Source: Deltaproteobacteria bacterium (GTDB lineage: Bacteria > Desulfobacterota > Deferrisomatia > Deferrisomatales > JACRMM01). From it: DNA of 64,000 nt. The notes under the pieces were generated by a model. That model was not told the origin of the DNA, ran no database searches, and saw only the letters and a program-made list of their open reading frames with translations. Positions within the stretch are counted from its first letter, which is position 1; every line of letters starts with the position of its first letter. Both the position numbers and the translations under genes were made by a program. Of the stretch, positions 51,401-60,400 are shown piece by piece. The stretch is from positions 1-64,000 of the forward strand of contig JACRMM010000026.1 in assembly GCA_016214985.1 (NCBI GenBank), written 5' to 3'.

Positions 51401-54400
51401 TTCCGACCCACTGCACGGGCGGATTCCACACGGTCAAGAGCCCGCGGGCGGGCGTCTCCCAACCCTGCGCCAGGCGCACGATCGACTGGGTCCCGAGGCG
51501 GACCTCGACCGTCCAGTGGTCGAGGAACCGGTCCTCGACCGTACCGACGACTCGGACCTCCCGGCCCACGGTCTCCTCCTCGGCTGGCTGCGCCAGACGA
51601 ACCCTCGGTGGCAAGGTATCTACCATGATCGGGGGCGAGTGGAACCCCTCGTTGCCCGCTCCATCGACCGCCGCAAGAGACCAGGCGTGCTCCGTGTGGG
51701 CCGGATCGCTCACAGCCGTGTCGAGGAAGGTAGGCTCCACGACCAGTCCCGTGGCCCAGTCCGGCCATACGGCCACGTCGGCCAATGCGACCGCCGCACC
51801 CAGGCCCTGCGACTGAGGAAATCGCAGGCGCAGCCGCGTGAGGGCCGTGGGCGAAAACGGCACGGACCGGACCGGCAGTCGGTTCTCATTCACGGTCGCC
51901 AGGACCACCCAGGAGGACCCTGTCCAGCCCTCGGCCACTACGGTCGGCGGGATCTCTCCCTGCCGCGACCTCGGTCCCGACAGAGGGTTCAGCGCCGGAT
52001 CGACGAAGGTGAGCGTGACACCCCTCACGCGCACCGGCTCGTCGAAGTCGAGCCCCCACACGAGGTCGCCGACGCCCCCTGCACCGTGCCACTCGCTTCG
52101 CGGGTCGTCGTCCACGGCCCGAGAAGCCTCGGTCGGCTCGATGGAGGCCCAGGCGCGCCCCAGGGAGGAGATGTCCGCGGTGTTCAGGCGTTTGCCGTCC
52201 CGGTAGATCGCGTAGCCGGCGACGTCGGCCTCCGCGCTCGGCGCCCAACGGAGCGCGACGCCCGCCGCGGTGACGAGCGGCTCAACGGACGAAACAGCCG
52301 CCGGCGGGGCGTCGTCGATCGAGAAGGTGACACGGGCCTCCGACTCGTTGCCGACCTCGTCGCGGGCCTGGAGCCGCAGGGTCACGGACCCCTGGAGCCC
52401 GGCCGTGCGCCAAATGGCCCGGTCCCAGCTTGGCGGGCTGCCGCTTACTGCTGCCGGCTGCCACTCGACGGGATCCGGCCCGTACCCCCAGGACCACTGG
52501 GCCCAGAGGAGGGTCCCATCCTGGACCGTGGCCGACACGGAGACGGTCCCCCGGCTGAGAGAGTCGGAGGCAGGCGACGAAATGGCCACTCGGGGCGGCA
52601 ACGCATCGATCGCGACGGTGACGGCCATCCCCTGGTTCCCCGCGCGGTCGACCGCGCGCACCTCGTAGACGGTCTCGGTCGCGTCCAGCGACGCGTCCAG
52701 AAACTCGGTGTCCGTGACGAGGCCCGTGCCGAGCACAGACACCTCCGCGACACCCAGCACAAATGCGCCGCCCCCGGGTGGGCGCGTCGCCCGGAGCCGA
52801 AGGCGGTCGCTGATCACAGCCCGGGGAAGGACGACCGAGAGGGCGTACCACGTACCGCCTCCGTTGGCACCGGGAAGCACCGCATGCCACGGTCCGCCGA
52901 CCGTCTCCGCGACCGTCTGCCAATCCTGTCCGTCCCACACGTCAAGCGTTCCCTCGGTGGGCGCCGGCAGCGCCAGCACGGTCATCGCCTGAAACCGGAC
53001 CGTGATCTCCCGGAGCTCCTTTCGAACCGGAAACACCACTTCCAGCACTTTGGGCCCTTCGTGAAGGTCCGACAGCCACGACGTGCTCTCGATCCCATCG
53101 ACCGCCGCCCAGGCCTGATGGCTCTCCGACTCGAGGTACACGCCCGACGCCGCGGCGACGGCCTCTTCCGCGAGGTTCCCCGAATTCAGAGCGTGCCCGC
53201 CCCGCGCCACGAGATACCCGGCAACGTCGGCCGACGGCGATGGCTCCCAGTGCAAGTGGGCCCCAGCGTTGCCGAGGAGGGTGGCGGTGAGGGCAGAGGG
53301 AGCCGCCGGCGGCGCGGCGTCGACGATCACGGGGACGATCTGCTCCGCGACGTTTCCGGCCTCGTCCCAAGCGCGCACCCGAAGCTCGACCGCGGCCTCC
53401 CGATCCGAGAGATCGTCAACGTACAGGGTTCCCAAGATCCCCTTCGCGCGGGGCTCGGCATACCGGCCGGCCGTGAGCCACTGGCCCCCTGCGTACCTCC
53501 AGGCCAGCTCATAGCCGCGCAGAGTCCCGTCCTCCACGCTCCCCCGGATCTCGAACCACGCGGGCACGCGATCGCCCGCAGACGGCGTCGTCACGTGCAG
53601 GCGAGGTGCCAGAGCGTCGACCAACGCCGTTGCGACGGCGCTCTCCCGACCATACGCGTCGACGGCAGTGACCGCGTAGAGGCCCTCGATCACCGTCAGG
53701 CCGGCGTCCAGAAAGGCCGTCCCGGTGACCGTGTCCTTCGGCTCTGCCGTCAGAATCCTGACCTCTCGGAGAACGCCGACCACGTCCTCGTCGCTTCCCG
53801 CCGTGACCAGGATGCGGATCCCGTCCGTCACCGTGCCCTCCAGGAGCCCGTCGTAGCGGTGCGCCGCCCCGTTGTTCTCAACGAAGACCACGGTGCGCCA
53901 GCCCGCCCCGTCTCGCGTCTGGATCTGGTAGTCCTTGCCGAAGAACCGTTTGCCCCAGGGGTCTTCCAACCAGTCGACCGCCACCGCCCCGAGCCGGAAC
54001 GGCTGGGGGAACTGGAACGCAATCCACGCCGGGCGGACGAACGGTGAAGGTACCCAGTAGGTCCCGAGGCTCTCGTCCGCGGCCTTGGACGCCGCATACC
54101 AACCCTGGGGGTCGACCCAATTGCTCGAGGCGGTGATCGTCGCCAGCGGGGCCACGTTCGTGCGGTTGAGCTTCTCGCCGTTTCGGTACACGTTGTACCC
54201 GACCACGTCCCCCTCGAGCGGCGCGCTCCACGTCAGCTCCACGTCTCCCCCCGCTCCCACGCGGGCCCCCAGGCCCATGGGCAGAGACGGGCAACGCGTC
54301 AGCACGTAGACCGTTACCGTGGTCTCGGTCCGCTTTCCCGAGAGGTCGGTCGCGGAGAGGCGGAGGGCGTAGAGCCGGTCGGTGTCGGCCGGAGGCGTCC

Positions 54401-57400
54401 AGCGCACGAGCTCTGCCGCGAGAGGGACCGAGCCCCGGCCGGCCGCGAGCTCCGTCCAGAGGGCCGACGCACCCTGGGGTGCGGCCTCCAGTCGCCACTG
54501 GAGCAGGTTCGTGTCGCGAATCGTTCCCCGGACAACGAGCGGGCCTGTGGCGACGATTCCGTCGAGCGGAGCGAGGAGCGACACCTCGGGCACGTGGTCG
54601 TCCACCAGGACGGAATCGGAGAGAGCGCTCTCGTTTCCCACCTGGTCTACCGCTGTCACCCGGTAGACACCTCCGATCTCCGGCAAACCGTCGTCCAGGT
54701 ACCGGTGATCCGCCAACAGCCCTCCCCTCCCCGTATCGGAGAGGCGCACGAGGTCGAGCCCGAAGGACCAGCCCTTCTTGACAGCCCGGGTGATCAGGAT
54801 CCGGAAGAGGTTGCTGCGGGCCGGCACGGGGATCGTGTGGATCCGGTGCCGGAACGCGTTGTCCCACACCGTGAGGACGGTCTTCCAGGACCCGTCCGCG
54901 TAGACCTGGAGCTCGTAGTCTCGCGGCGGCGCGGCCCCGGTCCCTGCGACCCAGAAGAGCTCCACGCGGTCGATGGCCGCGTCGAAGGGAAACTGCTCCT
55001 CCCAGAAAGCGGGAAGCGTCCCACACAGCCACGGGCTGGGCGGGTCGGTGATGGGCCCCCGAGCGGCCTCCGTGCTTCCAGCCGACGCGGTCGGCACGCC
55101 CTGACGAGACACCAGGGCGTCGTTGACGAGGACACCCTGTTTGAAGACGTTGTACCCGCCGAGGTCCGGAGCGGACGGGGCGTTCCAGAAGAGCTCCACG
55201 GACGAGGAACTCGCCGCCGAGGCGACCAATCCTTCGGGCTTCGGCGGTGGGGTCGTATCGACCCTAACGGTCCGCTCGACGGCCGTCTCCCGGCCCGCCA
55301 GGTCGCGGGCCACGAGGCGCAGCCGCCACGGCCCGTCTTCGCCGGCGGGCGGATCCCACACCGCTACGACGCCCTCGTCGATCGGTGTGTCCCACGTGTC
55401 CACCACCTGGTACGAGGCCGGGCGCTCGCCGGGCCCGACCTCGAGCCGGTAGTCGAGGAGACGCTGGTCCGCCACCGTGCCCTCGATCTCCAGGTGGCGC
55501 CCGACCCGGTCGCCCTCGGCCGGCGAGGTGATCGACACGCGCGGGGCAAGATTGTCCAGGTGAACCTCTTCCGAAGGAACGCTCTCGTTGCCGGCGCCGT
55601 CGAAGGCGGTCACCCGGTAGGAGTACTCCAGCGGGCCGACCGCGTCGTCAACGAACGACGGTTCGGTGGGCGTCTCGGCCCCCGGCCCCCGGTACACGTG
55701 CACCTCCCGGATCCCGAACCGCAGCGTCTCCCGGTCCACCGACCGGGTCATGTGCACCCGAAGCCGATCGGCGCGCACGGCCGTCGGCAGGTCGACCCTC
55801 CAGGGGTTTTCTTGGAGATCGGTGACCGTCACCAATTCGACCCAGTCTTCGACCCCGGCGTCCCAACGCTGTAGGCTGAAGTCCTGGGCCGGGACGAAGG
55901 GATCCCACTCGATCGCGGCGCCAGTCACCGGGTACACCCCGTCGAAGAGCAGCCGAACCCAAGCCGGCACCTGATGGAGCGTGCTGTGCCACGCGGTGAG
56001 GGAATCACCGTCGTTCGCGCGCCAGGCCGCGTTCGTATCGCCCCCGCACGGCCACGAGCTGGCCTTGGCGGTCGCGTTGGGGGCCACGTCGCGCACGTCG
56101 AGCCGCTTGCCGTTTCGGTATACGTGGTAACCCGCGACGCCGGGCTCGGGTACGACCTGCCAATCGAGACGCACCGAGCCTCCCTGGTCGAGGGCGGCCA
56201 ACCCGGAGGGCGCTGCCGGAGCCTTCGTGTCGATGCGGACCGTGACCGTCGATTCTCCCCTCCGGTCGCCCTCGTCGAGGGCCGAGAGCCGGAACGTGAC
56301 CGGGCCCTCGGCATCGTAGGGAACCTGCCAGAAAGCGAGCGCCGTCGGGGAGAGAATGGGCAGGAGCGCGCCTTCCCGGTGGGCGAGCGTCTGCCAGTAA
56401 GCCGGGGCGTCCCCGTCTCCGACCTCCACCCGGTACTCGCGCAAGAGCGGGTCGTCCACGGTCCCCGAGATCGCCACCCAGGTGCCGGCCGGGAGCCGGA
56501 GCGCCCCGGCCACGGGCGCCGTGAGCGCCACGCGCGGCGCAGACCGGTCGACCCGGACGCGGTTGCTCTTCGGACTCTCGTTGCCGAACCGGTCCACGGC
56601 CGTAACGCGGTAGGCCGCCTCCGAGGCCACCGACAGCGGCTCGCAGTACGTGGTCCCGGAGACGAGTGCGCTCTCTTCGGGCCTTCGGAGGTGCACCTCC
56701 GCGATGGCGCCCACCGAGTAGGCGGTCGGACCCTGTTCGAGGAGGATGCGGACGCGGTCGGTGGCCACGGGCGCAAAGGGGTGTTCGGCCCTCGGCCGGA
56801 AGCCGTCGCGCACCTGGGCCACGGTCGCCCAAGCGTCGGCCTCGTCATCCCACACGGACACGGTATAGTCCCGACCCCACAGCCAGTCGTCTGGCCACCA
56901 GTCGATTCCCACGGCCGAGAGGACGAAGGGCTGCGGCAGGTCGAGGACGACCTCCACGGGCTGCGCGAAGGGCTCGGGCCGCCATCCTGTCTCGGGAAAG
57001 CCGTCGTTCATGTAGGAGACCGGGCCACTCAGGTCGAGGAGATAGGGGTTGCCGCGCCCGTCCAGCTCCACCCGCGGCGTTGCCACGGGCACGGTGATCC
57101 GGGCCAAGAACGCCACGTCGGAGACCGTGAGGGGGATGCCGTCCCGATAGATGCGATACCCCGCCAGGTCCTCCGCCGGCCCCGAGCCGTTGGCCTCGGT
57201 CGAGGACGCGGTCCACCCGAGGGTCAACCCTGACTCTGCCTCGGTCGCGGAGAGCCCGGCCGGCGCCTCCGGCGGCATCGCGTCCAACAGGAACTCCGTG
57301 CGGGTCACCTGCGTCTGCTCGAACTGATCCCGCGCCGTGAGCCGAAGCGCGAAGCGCCCCGCGCGAAGGACGGGGTACCACACCGTCATCACCTGACCCC

Positions 57401-60400
57401 AGCTCACCGGCGCCATGGACCGATGGATCTCCTCCCAGGCGTCCGGCTCCTCGCCAGTCGCGGCGATGGCCCCTACCTCGATCGCGTAGTCCTTGAGGTA
57501 GCGGTCCTGAACAAAGCCCTTCACGACCACCGCTCGCCCCACCTGCGAACCCCACTGCGGGGACAGCAGAGCGACCCGCGGTCCCCGGAGATCCACCACC
57601 GCCGCCGGGGAAGGGGCGGACCGGTTGCCCACGTCGTCCTGGGCCTCGACCGTGAGCCCGTACTCCCGCTCCTCGGAGGCGGTTTCGAAGATCGGGGTCG
57701 TCAAGAGCGTCTCCGCCAACACCTGCACCTCTGCGAGGGCGGGGTACGGCGCCGGAGGTTCCTGCACCTCCATCGGGGTGCTCTGCCCTTGACCTCCCGG
57801 CATCACGCCCTCGTCGACCACGACGCGCACGGCCCAGACCGGCGCGGCCGAGGAGAGCTCCGCCGTGACCTCCTCGTCGCCATTCTCGTCGGTGGACCAG
57901 CGGGGCACCCACAGGCCATGCGCATCCTTCGTTTCGATCCGAAAACGGCGGGCCACCATGGGCGAACGCCAGATGGTGACCACACGCCGCACCGCCTGGG
58001 GCGCCGCAAACTCCAAAGCCCACCAGCAGGGATAGGCACCCTCCGGGGGTCGCCAGTAGGAGCCGCGGTCCCCGTCGACCGCGGCTCCGGCGGACCGGTC
58101 CACGAAGCCGTCGGCGTAGGACGCCGACGCCGACACCGCGCCGGCACGCGCTACGTCGGCGAGTCCCGGCTCCGCGCCGTTCAGTACGACCCGGTAGCCG
58201 GCCAGGTCGGGCTCGGCGTTGGGCCGCCACGTGAGCCTCACCGTATTGACCGCCACGCTGGCGTCGAGCCCCACGGGAGGGGCCGGAGCCACCGTGTCGA
58301 CCCAGACCCGGACCCGTTCCTCACGACGATTGCCGATACCCCCGCCGTCCACCGCGGACAGGCGCAGCGTGACCGGTCCGTCGAGCCCCGTGGGCGGATG
58401 CCAGGTGAAGAGCCCCCCCTCGACCACGGGCTCGGCCCGGTCGTCTGCCCGCCGCCACTCGGCCGGCTCGCTTTCCACGTAGTCTCCTTCGACCCAGTCC
58501 AGCGCGTAGCCTTGGAGAAAGTCGTCCGTCACGGTTCCCGTCACGGCCACCTCGGGCCCGACTCTCTGGCCGGGTTCCGGCGCCGTCAGCCGAACCACGG
58601 GCGGCTCCAGGTCCATCAAGGTGAACGCTTCGGAGGGCTCGCTTTCGTTGCCGGCCGCGTCGACGGCCGTGACCTCATACCGCGCCGGAATCGTCGCGAG
58701 GGTTGCGTCGGCGAAGCTCGTCCCCGGGATCAGGCGACCGGGACCCGCCTCCAGGAGGCTCACCTCGCGGATCCCCACGAATTCCCGCCAGAGCCCCTCG
58801 TCGATCCGGATCCGCATCCGATCCGTCACGACGGCGGCCGGAAGTACGATCACGGAGCGCTCCTGAAGGTTGTCCTTCACCACAGCCACGTCCGTCCACG
58901 CCGCCCCGTTCCAGACCTGGATCCGGAAGTCCCGGGCCGCCACGTCGAATTGATACCAGTCGATCACGGCGGCCCTCACGCTCCTTGGGGAACGGAGGTC
59001 GAACTGGACGGTGCACGCCTCCGGTTCCCACGCCTCGTAGGGCCGGCGGATCGACCACCACGAGGTGGCCGGGCTGCCGTCGATCAGATTGGGCGGGTCG
59101 AAGGCCGCCACGTCGCGGAGGTACTCCGGGAGGTACTCGCGCAGGTTGTAGGAGTCCGACGCGGAAGGCACGGAACCGGGGGCCAAGTCCACGGCGTTCA
59201 CCGGGAGGCCGTCGCGCCAGAGCCGGTAGCCGACCACATCCGGGGAGGGCGAGGGCTGCCAGGTGACATCCACGTGATCCCTCGCCACCAGGGCCGCGGC
59301 GAGCCCGGTGGGAGGCTCCGGGGCCACGGTATCTTCGGAGCCCACGGTCGCCGGGAGCTCCGACCGGGTGTTGCCCGGGCTCGTCTGCACGATCAGCCCC
59401 CTCGGGTCGACGACCGCGACGAGGCTTCCCGGGCCCGGCGCCACTCCGATGCGCCACGGCACCGCGATGTCGGCCAGCCCGCCGGGCTCGAGGGACGCCA
59501 CCGTGGCCGACCCCACCAGTGCCCCGTCGGCCGGATCGCCCCAGTAGAACCAGACCTCCAAGGCGCCCGTCCCGCGCGTGCCCTCGAGCCGAACCTGCCC
59601 CTTGATCAGGACCTCCGCGCCGGCCGAGAGGCTTTGGGGAGCGAGCTCGAGCAAACCGTCGGCCGTGAAGAGCTTCAAGGAGCCGGAGACCAGGGACACG
59701 GTGCGGGTCCCACCTACGTCGATCGTCCCGGAGGCCCCATTGTTCGCCTCATCGGCCTCGTGGATGAGGTCTGCCGGGTCGAGCTCCACCGACCAGGTGC
59801 AGACTCCGGCCAGGGCCGACGAATCCACCGAGAAGGTCACGGTCGTCTGCTCGCCCAGGCCGAGCCCCTCGAGCAACCGCTCCTCGGCAATCACCCCGGC
59901 GCTTCCCGCCCCCTCCAGCCGGAAGCGCACCGGCACGGCAAGGGCGGCGACCGAGCCGTGATTGGACAACGTCACCGCCACCTGCCACCGGTCGCCCGGC
60001 ACGGGATCCGGGCCCGCGACCACGCCCTGGACGGCGAAACACAGATCCGCCAGCCCTGCGGAAGAGAGGGCCGACACAGCCAGGGCCGTGGTCCAGGGAT
60101 CCTCTTCCCAGGAGCCGTCGGGCAACTGGGCCTCGGCGAGGTACACGCTTGCGCGCTGCTCCACCTCAGGCAACCATCCGCCGATCCCGCGAAGCGCCGC
60201 GAGCACTTGAGCCGTTGCCGCCGGGCTGCTTCCGCCGACACCCCAACCGCCGTCGGCGTTCTGGTGAGAGAGCAACCAGTCGCGGGCGTGACCGACGCCG
60301 GCCTTCGAAGGCGGCGTCCCCGAGACGAGCAAGGCCTCCAGTATGGTTGCCGTGACCGCCGCGACCTCCTGACCCCGCTCCCCAACGCCCCAGGACCCGT

